Below, in pieces: positions 16,772-25,659 of a stretch of 64,000 bases of DNA; position 1 is the first letter of the stretch; every line of letters starts with the position of its first letter. The position numbers and the translations under genes are program-made. This DNA is from Oscillospiraceae bacterium (lineage in GTDB: Bacteria > Bacillota > Clostridia > Oscillospirales > Oscillospiraceae). Location of the stretch: contig JAHHRZ010000003.1 of NCBI GenBank assembly GCA_020025515.1, positions 140,597 through 204,596 on the forward strand, written 5' to 3'. Below the pieces are notes generated by a model. It ran no database searches and was not told the DNA's origin. It worked only from the letters and a program-made list of their open reading frames with translations.

Positions 16772-18613
16772 TTACTCCACAGTGACGGATTTTGCCAGGT
16801 TTCTGGGCTGGTCTACATCACAGCCCCGTGCCAGAGCGGTGTAGTACGAGAAGGTTTGCAGAGGAATCACATTGAGACTGGGCTGCAGCAGGGGATGGAT
16901 TTTAGGAACTGTGATCACGTGGTCAGCGGTCTTTTTTGCCTCCTGCTCCAGATCTTCCGTGGTGAGACATAGGACATGAGCGCCTCTTGCCTTTACCTCC
17001 TTGATGTTTGCCATGGTCTTTTCAAACAGTGGAGCCACAGTGGCAATCGCCAAAACCAAGGTGCCGGGCTCAATCAGAGAGATGGGGCCGTGCTTTAGCT
17101 CGCCTGCGGCGTAGGCCTCAGAGTGGATATAAGCGATCTCCTTCAGCTTCAGGCTGCCTTCCAGGCAGGTGGCGCTGTCCAGATTGCGCCCAATGAAGAA
17201 GGCATCACGGTGGTCAAAAAGGGTGGAGGCATAGTATTGAATCTGTGTGATCCGCTCCTGACTGAGACAGGCCTGGATCTGCTCAGGAAGTCCGTAGAGG
17301 GCTTTGCATGCTGCCTGAATTTCTTCCTGGGCCATGGTTTCCAGTACCTCTGCCAAATACAGCGTGATAAGGTATATGGTGGCAAGCTGGGTGGAGTAGG
17401 CCTTTGTGGTGGCCACGGCGATTTCCGGCCCGGCCCAGGTGTAGAGCACCTGATCGGCGGCCTTGGCAATGGCACTGCCTACCACGTTGACAATGGCCAG
17501 CGTTTTGGCTTTCTGCGCCTTGGCTTCCCGGAGGGCGGCCAGGGTATCGGCGGTCTCACCGGATTGACTGATAAACAGGCACAGGGTATTTTCATCCAGA
17601 ATGGGATCTGCATAACGGAATTCTGAGGCGACAATGGGTTCTGTGGGAATTTTGCAGCTCTTTTCCAGAATATATTTGGCCACACAACCCACATAATAAG
17701 AAGATCCGCAGGCGACAATGTAGATTCTCCGAATCTTTTTCAGAACACTGGGAGAGAATGGAATCTCATCCAGCACTACATGATTATTTTGAATACGGGG
17801 GTGGATGGTATCACGCAGGACATTTGGCTGGTCATAAATTTCCTTCAGCATGAAGTGAGGAAATCCGCCCCGCTCAGCGGCAGACAGCTCCCAGGTAATG
17901 GTTTCCGGAGTTCTACGGACAGGCTCCCCCAGCGCATTGTAGAAGGAGACGGAATTGGCGGTAAAAACGGCCATATCGCCATCTTCCAGATAGGCCACTT
18001 TCCGGGTGTGCTTCAAAATAGCGGGAACATCAGAGGCGATGAAATATTCCCCGTCACCAAAGCCGAAAATCAGGGGAGAGTCTTTTTTGACCGCAATCAT
18101 CTGCCGGGGAAATTCCCTGCACAAGATCCCCAGTGCATAGCTGCCTTCCAGCCTGCGAATGGCCTGCCGCACTGCCTCCAACAGGTCGTGGTGTTCCCGA
18201 TAATGCAGCGCAATCAGGTTGGAGATGACTTCGGTATCAGTATCCGAATGAAAATGACAGCCCTTGGAAATCAGCATTTCCTTTAATTCCATATAGTTTT
18301 CTATAATGCCATTGTGCACCACGGCAATGACGCCGTCATCTGACAAATGGGGGTGGGAGTTCTGGTCTGAGGGGGCACCGTGAGTGGCCCACCGGGTATG
18401 GCCAATGCCAATGACACCGGGTAGCTTCTTGCCATCATCTGTCTTGTCACGCAGGGCCTGAAGCCGACCTTTGGTCTTCATGGCTTCCAGACCCATAGGG
18501 CCATGGACGCAGATGCCCGCAGAGTCATAGCCACGATATTCCAGCTTGGAAAGGCCATCCAACAGAATCGGCGCTGCCTGCTGCCGGCCAACATATCCAA
18601 CGATTCCACACAT
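16772..18613 (-). CDS. glmS: Glutamine-fructose-6-phosphate aminotransferase
   Basis: Makes glucosamine 6-phosphate from fructose 6-phosphate and glutamine, the first step to UDP-GlcNAc for peptidoglycan. The 613-residue product starts MCGIVGYVG, where Cys2 is the N-terminal nucleophile of the glutaminase domain (residues 2-235). Two SIS isomerase domains follow (SQSGETADTLAALREAK, about residue 350), and it ends in the typical SVTVE. The start at 18613 is fixed by the required Met-Cys and by TTTGGAGG upstream; an in-frame upstream ATG is rejected. Unlike many Firmicutes glmS genes there is no room or sequence for the glmS ribozyme in the short leader. It stands alone between terminator and promoter. 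Confidence 0.97.
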   Translation of the reverse strand: MCGIVGYVGRQQAAPILLDGLSKLEYRGYDSAGICVHGPMGLEAMKTKGRLQALRDKTDDGKKLPGVIGIGHTRWATHGAPSDQNSHPHLSDDGVIAVVHNGIIENYMELKEMLISKGCHFHSDTDTEVISNLIALHYREHHDLLEAVRQAIRRLEGSYALGILCREFPRQMIAVKKDSPLIFGFGDGEYFIASDVPAILKHTRKVAYLEDGDMAVFTANSVSFYNALGEPVRRTPETITWELSAAERGGFPHFMLKEIYDQPNVLRDTIHPRIQNNHVVLDEIPFSPSVLKKIRRIYIVACGSSYYVGCVAKYILEKSCKIPTEPIVASEFRYADPILDENTLCLFISQSGETADTLAALREAKAQKAKTLAIVNVVGSAIAKAADQVLYTWAGPEIAVATTKAYSTQLATIYLITLYLAEVLETMAQEEIQAACKALYGLPEQIQACLSQERITQIQYYASTLFDHRDAFFIGRNLDSATCLEGSLKLKEIAYIHSEAYAAGELKHGPISLIEPGTLVLAIATVAPLFEKTMANIKEVKARGAHVLCLTTEDLEQEAKKTADHVITVPKIHPLLQPSLNVIPLQTFSYYTALARGCDVDQPRNLAKSVTVE

Positions 18614-18666
18614 AGAAAAAACCTCCAAATAATAGAATAGAATTTTGAGTCCAATTCATTACCTGC

Positions 18667-18696
18667 ATTATACTATTCGGTTGGTGCAAAAATCAA
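18667..18696 (-). promoter_or_regulatory. Promoter of glmS
   Basis: Minus strand TTGATT (18691-18696), 18 bases, perfect TATAAT (18667-18672), about 50 bases upstream of the start. Confidence 0.7.
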
Positions 18697-18750
18697 TCAT
18701 TATTTTATGAAATTTTCTACAAAAATTTCGACAAGGTAAGAATGGGGCAG

Positions 18751-18774
18751 TCCTGCCGTTTGGCGGGACTGCCC
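18751..18774 (-). other. GC-rich hairpin after the RNA methyltransferase gene
   Basis: GGGGCAGTCC...GGACTGCCCC forms a long stem (approximately 18744-18776), just past the stop of the methyltransferase gene on the minus strand. The T run lies on the wrong side for a classical intrinsic terminator of that gene, so its role is uncertain. Confidence 0.4.
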
Positions 18775-18784
18775 CAAAAAAGGA

Positions 18785-19594
18785 TTATTCATAGGAACCC
18801 AGCTGCCAGAAGGCCACGGCGCTTGCAGCAGCCACATTCAGCGAATCTACATGATGGGTCATGGGGATCATAACGGTGTAGTCGCATTGTGCAATGGTTT
18901 CGGGGGCCAGACCGTCTCCTTCCGTGCCCAAGACAATGGCCAGCTGCCGTTCCTGGGTCAGGCGGGGGTCACGAAGGGAAAGGGAGTCGTCCTTCAGGGC
19001 CATAGCGGCAGTCCGAAACCCCAGCCTGTGGAGAGATTGCTGCCAGTCAGGTCCAACATAGGTCCAGGGCACCTGAAATACCGTGCCCATGCTCACCCGT
19101 ATGGCCCGTCGGTAGAGAGGATTGCTGCAGCAATCGGTGAGAAGAACGGCATCCATGTTGAGCGCCGCAGCCGAACGGAAGATGGCACCCACATTTGTGG
19201 GATTCATTACATTTTCCAGCACAGCCACCCGGCGCACCCCGGTACAGATGAAATCCAAAGTGGGAAGGGGCTTTCTGCGCATGGCGCACAAGACACCTCT
19301 TGTCAGCTGAAAGCCTGTGAGCTGAGTGAGAACATCAAAAGGAGCGGTATAGACCGGGATGCTGCTGCATCGGGCCAGAATCCCGGCGGCCTGCCCCTGC
19401 AATTCGTTGGAGGCCGCCAGAAGGGAGATAGGCTCATAGCCCGCATCCAGAGCCCGAGCAATGACCTTGGGGCTTTCCGCAATAAAGATCCCCTCCTGTG
19501 GATTCTCACGATTCAGAAGCTGCACCTCAGAGCGCCGGGCAAAGATGTCCAGCTCAGGTGCGGAAAAGTTGGTAATTTCTCGAATGTCAGCCAT
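18785..19594 (-). CDS. TrmH/SpoU-family RNA 2'-O-methyltransferase
   Basis: Methylates a ribose 2'-OH in rRNA or tRNA using S-adenosylmethionine. The 269-residue protein has a small N-terminal substrate-binding region and a C-terminal SPOUT knot domain with the three SpoU motifs: VMNPTNVGAIFRSAAAL (motif 1), IVLGTEGDGL (motif 2) and IPMTHHVDSLNVAAASAV (motif 3). The ATG at 19594 is used because GGAGG lies 8 bases upstream; an upstream in-frame ATG at 19612 lacks a site. It follows the DEAD-box helicase gene by 24 bases and is probably in the same operon, which suggests a role in ribosome assembly (inference). The exact target nucleotide cannot be read from sequence. Confidence 0.88.
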   Translation of the reverse strand: MADIREITNFSAPELDIFARRSEVQLLNRENPQEGIFIAESPKVIARALDAGYEPISLLAASNELQGQAAGILARCSSIPVYTAPFDVLTQLTGFQLTRGVLCAMRRKPLPTLDFICTGVRRVAVLENVMNPTNVGAIFRSAAALNMDAVLLTDCCSNPLYRRAIRVSMGTVFQVPWTYVGPDWQQSLHRLGFRTAAMALKDDSLSLRDPRLTQERQLAIVLGTEGDGLAPETIAQCDYTVMIPMTHHVDSLNVAAASAVAFWQLGSYE

Positions 19595-19618
19595 AGATAC
19601 TGCCTCCTGCAATAAAGG

Positions 19619-20983
19619 TCAGGGTTTGCTTTTTCTCTTCCTGCGCCTTCCGTCTGCAACGGCCACCACGGTTCCGGGAATCCTGGGGTCAGAGCGAAGG
19701 CCGCGGCGTTTGGGGGCGGAAGCAGCGATGGGGTTCTGCGCAGGGGCAGGAATCTGCCGGACGGCAGCAGCTCTGGGAGTGGCCGATGCCTGAGATTTCG
19801 GCTGCCGCAGGGGACGTTGATTTCGCTGTTTCTTGGGGGTTGGTTCAAAAATCTCCATGGGCCAGGGATGCAGTTTGATCTCGGGTATGGATTTTCCAAT
19901 GAGCTTTTCAATGTCTTTGAGATAAGAAAGCTCATCAAAGTTACAAAAACTGATGGCAATGCCTGAATGTCCGGCCCGTCCGGTTCGTCCGATGCGGTGC
20001 ACATAAGTTTCCGGCACATTGGGAAGCTCATAGTTGATGACACAGGGCAGCTCATTCACATCGATTCCACGGGCGGCAATATCGGTTGCCACCAGAACCC
20101 GAATGTCACGAGACTTAAACCGCTCCAGAGCAGTCACCCGGGCGGACTGACTTTTATTGCCGTGAATGGCCATGGCAGGAATTCCGGACCGGGTAAGCGC
20201 TTCCGCCACCCGATTGGCACCGTGCTTGGTATTGGTGAAAACCAACACACTGGGATAGTCACTTTTGGTGAGAATGTCGTGCAGCAGAAGCTTTTTGTTC
20301 CCCTTATCGATTTTATAGACCTGCTGGGAAATGGCATCCACCGTAGAGGATTGGGGGGCGACCTCTACGCGGATGGGATCGTGAAGGATGGTTTTGGACA
20401 GTGCGGCAATTTCCTGAGGCATGGTGGCGGAAAATAGAAGGGTCTGCCGCTTTTTAGGAAGTCTGGCAATGACCTTCCGCACATCGTGTATAAAGCCCAT
20501 GTCCAGCATCCGATCCGCTTCATCCAGAACAAAAATTTCCAGCCGGCTCAGATCAATATAGCCCTGATTGCACAGGTCGTTCAGCCGACCCGGAGTGGCA
20601 ATCAGCACATCCACGCCTCTTTGCAGGGCCTGCACCTGGGGGGCTTGCCCGACACCGCCAAAGATCACCGTGCTCCTGACGGGCAGAAAGGTGCCATAGG
20701 AGCGAAAGTTCTCCTGAATCTGCAGGGCCAGCTCCCGGGTGGGAGTTAAAATCAAGGCACGGATGGGCCGATGGTCTTTTGTGATTTTTCCGGAGATCCG
20801 CTGCAAAATGGGAATGGAAAAAGCGGCGGTTTTACCGGTTCCTGTCTGGGCGCAGCCAATGAGGTCCCTGCCCTGTGCCACGGGGCCAATGGCGGCAGCC
20901 TGAATGGGGGTGGGAGCGGTATAGCCCATCTCCTGAACAGCCTGAAGAAGCTCAGGCAATAGATTGAGTGATTGAAATGTCAT
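19619..20983 (-). CDS. DEAD-box ATP-dependent RNA helicase (RhlE/CshA-like)
   Basis: Unwinds RNA with ATP, typically in ribosome assembly or mRNA decay. The 454 residues show, in order, the Q motif (TPIQ), Walker A AQTGTGKT, PTRELA, TPGR, VLDEADRMLDMGF (DEAD), SAT, then in the second RecA domain ATDIAARGID and HRIGRTGRAG. After about residue 375 the tail is basic and Pro/Ala/Arg-rich, which probably binds RNA. AAGGA sits before the ATG. It has its own strong promoter and is followed closely by the RNA methyltransferase gene. Assignment to DEAD-box is certain; the subfamily is not. Confidence 0.94.
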   Translation of the reverse strand: MTFQSLNLLPELLQAVQEMGYTAPTPIQAAAIGPVAQGRDLIGCAQTGTGKTAAFSIPILQRISGKITKDHRPIRALILTPTRELALQIQENFRSYGTFLPVRSTVIFGGVGQAPQVQALQRGVDVLIATPGRLNDLCNQGYIDLSRLEIFVLDEADRMLDMGFIHDVRKVIARLPKKRQTLLFSATMPQEIAALSKTILHDPIRVEVAPQSSTVDAISQQVYKIDKGNKKLLLHDILTKSDYPSVLVFTNTKHGANRVAEALTRSGIPAMAIHGNKSQSARVTALERFKSRDIRVLVATDIAARGIDVNELPCVINYELPNVPETYVHRIGRTGRAGHSGIAISFCNFDELSYLKDIEKLIGKSIPEIKLHPWPMEIFEPTPKKQRNQRPLRQPKSQASATPRAAAVRQIPAPAQNPIAASAPKRRGLRSDPRIPGTVVAVADGRRRKRKSKP

Positions 20984-21024
20984 AGATAATCCTTGCTATG
21001 TAAATTTGCCATAGGCATTCCTAC

Positions 21025-21053
21025 AGTATACACTACATTTTTAGGAATTGCAA
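21025..21053 (-). promoter_or_regulatory. Promoter of the helicase-methyltransferase operon
   Basis: Minus strand TTGCAA (21048-21053), 17 bases, TATACT (21025-21030). Confidence 0.7.
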
Positions 21054-21082
21054 ACAAAACTGGGGAGAACTTCGGTTAGTCG

Positions 21083-21111
21083 TTGCACAAATGGCAAAAA
21101 CATGATATGAT
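21083..21111 (+). promoter_or_regulatory. Promoter of the Fem-alanine racemase-peptidase operon
   Basis: TTGCAC (21083-21088), 17 bases, TATGAT (21106-21111). Divergent from the helicase promoter about 30 bases away. Confidence 0.7.
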
Positions 21112-21171
21112 ACAGGAATTAAATTGGATTTTTACGCCTATGATTATTTTACAACAAAGGAAGCTTATGCT

Positions 21172-22257
21172 ATGTATGAATTGATTAACGATAAGACTCT
21201 GGCAGAGTATGAGGCATTTATTGCAGGCCACCCCAAAGGGCATTTTGCCCAGTCCAGTCTTTGGGGCAAGCAGAAGTCGGCCTGGATCTGGCGTGCCGTT
21301 GCGGTTCGTGGGGAGGATGGAAAAATCAAAGGCTCCATGGCGTTTCTGATCCGCAGAATGCCCATTTTCCGGGCCAGCATGCTCTATGCCTGCCGGGGCC
21401 CTGTGTGCGATCTGGATGACCGGCAGACCATGGAGGAGCTGGTGAAGGGTGCAAAGGCTCTTGCAAAGGAGTACCACGGCTATGTCATCAAGGTGGATCC
21501 CGATGTCCCTGTAGAGAATCAGGCCTTCCGGCAGATGCTGGAGTCCTTTGGCTTCCGCATTATGCAGGAAGGAAAGAACTTTGAAGGAATCCAGCCCAAG
21601 TTCGTTTTCCGTATGAATGTGGAGAACAAAACCGAGGAAGAAATGCTGGCTTCTTTTCATCAGAAGCACCGCTATAATATCCGCCTTGCCACCAAAAAGG
21701 GGGTAGAGGTGAAAATCTGCGGGCAGGAGATGGTGCACGATTTTACCCAGATTATGATTGAGACCGGTATGCGTGACAACTTTGTGACTCGGAATGAGGC
21801 GTATTTTTCCAATATCCTGAAGAATCTGGGAGAGCATGCCCGGCTCTACATGGCCTTTTACGAAGGAAAGCCCATTGCGGGCACCCTGGCGATCTGGTTT
21901 GGCGATAAGGTGTGGTATCTGTATGGCGCTTCCTCCAACAGCCACCGAAATCTGATGCCCAACTATCTGTTGCAGTGGAATATGATTCAGTGGGCTCTGG
22001 AAAAGAAATGCAGAATCTATGACTTCCGTGGTGTTTCCGGCGATTTGGATGAGAGCAATCCCCTCTACGGTCTGTATAAGTTCAAAAAGGGCTTCAACGG
22101 TGATTTCACGGAGTTTGTAGGCGAATTTGATCTGATTCTCAGCAAGCCTCTGTATGTGATGATCGACAAAGCAACCAAGATCTATCAGCACCGGAATGTT
22201 CTCAAGTACCGCCGTGAGAACAAGGATAAGGCACCGGAAGAAAAGAAAGCAGAGTAA
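21172..22257 (+). CDS. FemX/FemAB-family peptidoglycan aminoacyltransferase
   Basis: Enzymes of this family use aminoacyl-tRNA to add amino acids to the peptide stem of lipid II. The 361-residue product has two GNAT-like halves. A recognisable Fem pattern is FAQSSLWGKQK near the start, then LASFHQKHRYNIRLATKKGV in the middle and YDFRGVSGD...LYKFKKGFNGDF near the end, typical of FemX-type proteins. ATG 21172 is chosen because AAAGGAAG precedes it by about 9 bases; the longer frame from TTG 21124 has no ribosome binding site and would start at the transcription start. The alanine racemase gene follows after 17 bases, which fits a cell-wall operon and suggests alanine or another small amino acid as substrate (inference). 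Confidence 0.87.
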   Translation: MYELINDKTLAEYEAFIAGHPKGHFAQSSLWGKQKSAWIWRAVAVRGEDGKIKGSMAFLIRRMPIFRASMLYACRGPVCDLDDRQTMEELVKGAKALAKEYHGYVIKVDPDVPVENQAFRQMLESFGFRIMQEGKNFEGIQPKFVFRMNVENKTEEEMLASFHQKHRYNIRLATKKGVEVKICGQEMVHDFTQIMIETGMRDNFVTRNEAYFSNILKNLGEHARLYMAFYEGKPIAGTLAIWFGDKVWYLYGASSNSHRNLMPNYLLQWNMIQWALEKKCRIYDFRGVSGDLDESNPLYGLYKFKKGFNGDFTEFVGEFDLILSKPLYVMIDKATKIYQHRNVLKYRRENKDKAPEEKKAE

Positions 22258-22274
22258 GCCCTGAGGGAGAAGCG

Positions 22275-23360
22275 ATGAAAACCTATATTGTAGAAACAAA
22301 GAATATCATTCACAATGTTCAGGTTTTGAAACAGAAGGCAGGCAAGGCCACCATCTGGGGCGTTGTGAAGGGCAATGGATATGGCTTGGGCGCAGCCAGA
22401 CTGGCTCAGGTGCTCTATGAAGAAGGAATCACTCACTTTGCTGTCACGGCCCTGGAAGAGGCCGCAGCCCTGCGGGAAGAACAGCGGGAGGATATGCAGA
22501 TCCTTATGCTCCGTGAAACCTCTGATCCCCGGGAGCTGGAGCAGCTGCTCCAGCTGGACGTGATTTGCACCATTGGCTCTGTGGAGGCTGCCGAGGCTGT
22601 AAACGCCGCGGCCCATACAGTGGGGAAGAAGGCCCGGGCCCATGTGAAGCTGGATACGGGAATGGGGCGGTATGGATTTCTGCCCCAGCAGATAGAACAG
22701 GCCAAAGCGCTTTGGAAGTATGAAAATATTGAAATGGAAGGGGTCTTTACCCACTTTTACCGGGGCGGCAACGAAAAAGTCAGAAATCAGCAATTTGCAG
22801 CCTTCCAGGCCATGGTAACGGAGCTCAGGCAGGCAGGATGTGAGGTAGGGATGGTCCATTGCTGCAACTCCCTGGCTTTTTGGTATGGTCCGGAGATGCA
22901 TCTGGATGCGGTGCGTCTGGGTTCCTGCCTTTTGGGCCGTGTGTGCTATGCGCAGGAGGCCGGACTCATGCGGGTTGGTTATGTACAGGCCGATGTGGAG
23001 GCTCTGCGAACCATTCCCAAGGGCCATAATGTGGGCTATGGCGGCGACTGTCAGGTCAAGCGGGAGACAAAGATCGCTGTGATTGGCGTGGGGTACCTGC
23101 ACGGATTTTCCGTAGAGCGGGGCTATGATGTGTTTCGTCCCCGGGATTGCATCCATTCCATGGCCAGATACCTCAAGTATCTATTGAAGCGCCATTGCCT
23201 GACTGTGGAGATCAATGGGAAGACCTGCCCGGTTTTGGGCCATGTGGGGATGGTGAATCTCATTGCGGATGTGACGGATATTCCATGTGCCCTGCATGAT
23301 CCTGTGGTGGTGCAGGTGAATCCGCTGGATCTCAAGGCCATGGAGGTGCGGTTCCAATGA
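22275..23360 (+). CDS. alr: Alanine racemase (PLP-dependent), divergent C-terminus
   Basis: Converts L-alanine to D-alanine for peptidoglycan. The 361 residues have the PLP-lysine region GVVKGNGYGLG (Lys32; usual form VKANAYGHG), HVKLDTGMGRYG, and the Tyr of the C-terminal half in GVGYLHGFSVERG. The block that in standard Alr reads like RVCMDQ...DVTD is here HVGMVNLIADVTD, so the Asp that usually follows Met is changed to Val. The active-site neighbourhood is therefore not textbook, and another substrate such as serine is possible. GAGGGAG lies before the ATG. It overlaps the next gene by 4 bases (ATGA). The neighbour upstream is a Fem transferase, consistent with wall synthesis. Confidence 0.85.
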   Translation: MKTYIVETKNIIHNVQVLKQKAGKATIWGVVKGNGYGLGAARLAQVLYEEGITHFAVTALEEAAALREEQREDMQILMLRETSDPRELEQLLQLDVICTIGSVEAAEAVNAAAHTVGKKARAHVKLDTGMGRYGFLPQQIEQAKALWKYENIEMEGVFTHFYRGGNEKVRNQQFAAFQAMVTELRQAGCEVGMVHCCNSLAFWYGPEMHLDAVRLGSCLLGRVCYAQEAGLMRVGYVQADVEALRTIPKGHNVGYGGDCQVKRETKIAVIGVGYLHGFSVERGYDVFRPRDCIHSMARYLKYLLKRHCLTVEINGKTCPVLGHVGMVNLIADVTDIPCALHDPVVVQVNPLDLKAMEVRFQ

Positions 23361-25018
23361 AAAGAACAATCACAGCCCTGATTCTGCTGCTGTCGCTAAT
23401 GCTGTCTGCCTGCTCCATGACACCGGAGAAGGGAAACCGTGGGGTTGGACAGCTGACAGGGCAGACGGAACGGGAGCCTACCTTCCAGGAGATGGTCTAT
23501 ACCCGTCCTGACGTGGATGCACTGAAAGAGGCAGAACAAGAGGTTTGCAGTGAAAGCATGTCACAGACAGACGTTCAAGCGCTGCTGGAAACCCTGGCCT
23601 TTTACTACAACCAGGTAAAGCACTGCCAGACCATGTATCATTTGGCGGACATCCGCCACAGTCTGGATCTATCCGATCAGTATTACAAAGAAGAGTATGG
23701 ATTTTGCTTACAGTTCATGAACCAAGTCAGCGAGAGTATGGATACTGTATGTCGCGCGCTGGCCCAATCTCCAGTTCGGGAGGAATTGGAAGCGGATTTC
23801 TTTGGGGAAGGGTACTTTGACCAATACTTAGACGACCAAGGCCAGATCACAGAGTCTGTCTGGTCCGAGACGCTTTTGAAACTCATGGAAGAAGAGGCCC
23901 AGCTGGAGGCAAAGTACTATGATGTTTTAAGCGACCTTGCCCGGAATCAGGCAGATCCGGACTACACCCAGAAGCTGGCAGAGGCAGTGGCACCCATCTA
24001 TGTGGAGCTGATTCAGGTGCGGCAGGCAATGGCTCAAGAGACAGGGTATGCAGACTATGAGTCTTTTGCATGGGATTGGTTTTACTATCGGGACTATACC
24101 CCTCAGGAGGCAGAGGCCTATGTTTCTTCCATACAGGAGAATCTGGTTCCTTTGTATTTGCAGCTGTGGAATTCTGACTTTTTTGAAAAAGCCTATTCTA
24201 AGACCGTATCCCAGGAGCAAATCCGGGACTATGTGAGGTCTGCGGCGGAGCATATGGGAGGAATTGCGGAAACATCCTGGGAGGTGCTGACCAACCAGGA
24301 ACTGTTTGATCTCTCTGCTGGGGAAAATAAGTATGTGGGTTCCTTTGAGCTCTATCTGGCCAGCTATGAGGTTCCGTTTATTTTCTTTTATCCTTATGGA
24401 GATATTACGGATTACATAGGTTTTTCCCATGAGTTCGGTCATTTTATCAATGACTATGTTACCCAGGAGAGCTATCTGTCCACAGACAATGCAGAGGTAT
24501 TGTCTCAGGCCATGGAGTATCTGGCAACCTCTTATTCCGAGGATACCGGTGCGTCTGTGCTGAAGATCCTGCAAAAGATGGTGCTGGCCAATAGCCTGTC
24601 CACTTATATCGATCAGGCGGCCTATCACAGCTTTGAAAACCGGGTTTACAAGCTCACAAAAGAGGAGCTGACGCTGGAAACTCTCAACGCCACTTATGCT
24701 GCGGTGATGGAGGACTTTGGCATTGAACTCGGGGAAGGAATGCAGACGGACTGGGCAGAGGTGCCCCACTTTTTTACAGAACCGTTTTATGTCCTGAGCT
24801 ATGTGGTCTCCAATGACATTGCCATGCAGATCTATGAGAAGGAATTGGAGAAAGCCGGAGATGGATTGGAGCTGTTTGAAGAACTGTCCATGCAGTGGGA
24901 TGATCAGGAATTTGGAACTCTTCTCAATGGTGCCGGGATCGTCAGCCCCTTTGCACCACAGCGTATGGATGAGCTGAAAACCTGCTTTCAAACCAAACTG
25001 ATAGATCAGCTTGATTAA
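23357..25018 (+). CDS. Lipoprotein zinc metallopeptidase, M3 (oligoendopeptidase F-like)
   Basis: A surface-anchored peptidase. The first 19 residues are a lipoprotein signal ending LSAC, with lipidated Cys19. The body (553 residues in total) resembles M3 oligopeptidases, mostly helical, with the zinc-binding HEFGH at about residues 358-362 and a downstream Glu-rich helix (NAEVLSQAMEYL) that supplies the third ligand. M3 enzymes are usually cytosolic; a lipoprotein version would trim peptides at the outer face of the membrane, which could feed the peptide transporter upstream (inference). It is translationally coupled to alr by a 4-base overlap and is ended by a terminator. Confidence 0.88.
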   Translation: MKRTITALILLLSLMLSACSMTPEKGNRGVGQLTGQTEREPTFQEMVYTRPDVDALKEAEQEVCSESMSQTDVQALLETLAFYYNQVKHCQTMYHLADIRHSLDLSDQYYKEEYGFCLQFMNQVSESMDTVCRALAQSPVREELEADFFGEGYFDQYLDDQGQITESVWSETLLKLMEEEAQLEAKYYDVLSDLARNQADPDYTQKLAEAVAPIYVELIQVRQAMAQETGYADYESFAWDWFYYRDYTPQEAEAYVSSIQENLVPLYLQLWNSDFFEKAYSKTVSQEQIRDYVRSAAEHMGGIAETSWEVLTNQELFDLSAGENKYVGSFELYLASYEVPFIFFYPYGDITDYIGFSHEFGHFINDYVTQESYLSTDNAEVLSQAMEYLATSYSEDTGASVLKILQKMVLANSLSTYIDQAAYHSFENRVYKLTKEELTLETLNATYAAVMEDFGIELGEGMQTDWAEVPHFFTEPFYVLSYVVSNDIAMQIYEKELEKAGDGLELFEELSMQWDDQEFGTLLNGAGIVSPFAPQRMDELKTCFQTKLIDQLD

Positions 25019-25029
25019 AACAGAAAGAA

Positions 25030-25076
25030 CCACCCTTACCCACGAACGGAGCTGTTCGGTGTAAGGGTGGATTTTT
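25030..25076 (+). terminator. Terminator after the M3 peptidase gene
   Basis: CCACCCTTAC (25030-25039) pairs with GTAAGGGTGG (25061-25070); an inner CGAAC/GTTCG stem extends it, and TTTTT follows. Confidence 0.9.
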
Positions 25077-25087
25077 CGACGCTTCAG

Positions 25088-25441
25088 TTACCAAAACCGT
25101 TTGCCGGCCCGGTACATGGTCCACTTGTGATTCAGGAAAATCCCGGCGCCCAGCAGAAGGAAAAGAAAAGAGACCCAAGGAGAACAATCTGGCAGAACCT
25201 GCCCCAAAACATAGCCCCCGGCCGCAAGAAGGAGCATAATCCCCCAGATCAGAAGCCGGGTGCGCAGCATCCGAAGGTAGATCTCAGGCTTCAGACATGA
25301 GCCGGGATGTTTTCCCCTGGGGTAGAGATATGGGTTGGGAAGCAGCTTGGTCCAGCGCCGGGCCTGAACACCCAGAATCAGGGCATACAGTCCGCTTGCA
25401 ACAAAACAAAGGGTCAGCAGAATATCAAAAGCCATATTCAT
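25088..25441 (-). CDS. Small membrane protein, three predicted spans
   Basis: A 117-residue protein of unknown function. Hydrophobic segments are visible at about residues 5-24, 63-80 and 86-103, separated by a basic loop (residues 25-60, RRWTKLLPNPYLYPRGK). The ATG at 25441 has AGAGAGGA upstream on the minus strand. It is convergent with the M3 peptidase gene and divergent from prfC. No family was recognised. The composition and the good ribosome binding site support a real gene. Confidence 0.65.
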   Translation of the reverse strand: MNMAFDILLTLCFVASGLYALILGVQARRWTKLLPNPYLYPRGKHPGSCLKPEIYLRMLRTRLLIWGIMLLLAAGGYVLGQVLPDCSPWVSFLFLLLGAGIFLNHKWTMYRAGKRFW

Positions 25442-25515
25442 AGCAAAAATCCTCTCTGCCCAGAGGGCCTATTTTGTTCATTATACCAGTTGCAGAGAAC
25501 AAATGCAAGAACCAC

Positions 25516-25544
25516 TTGTAAATGGAAGAAATTCGTGGTAAACT
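25516..25544 (+). promoter_or_regulatory. Promoter of prfC
   Basis: TTGTAA (25516-25521), 17 bases, TAAACT (25539-25544). A leader of about 110 bases follows. Confidence 0.6.
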
Positions 25545-25659
25545 AAGGTAGTTTGGAGTGAAATCCGTTATTTTTCAGCCAGAGACCCACAGGGATTCCG
25601 GCTTTTTCTATGGCATTTCCCCCCGATTCAGTAGGGACAAATTTATGGAGGAATGAACG

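Noticed and set aside
18614..18784. A glmS ribozyme or riboswitch in the glmS leader
   Set aside because: The leader from the promoter is only about 50 bases and has no ribozyme core.
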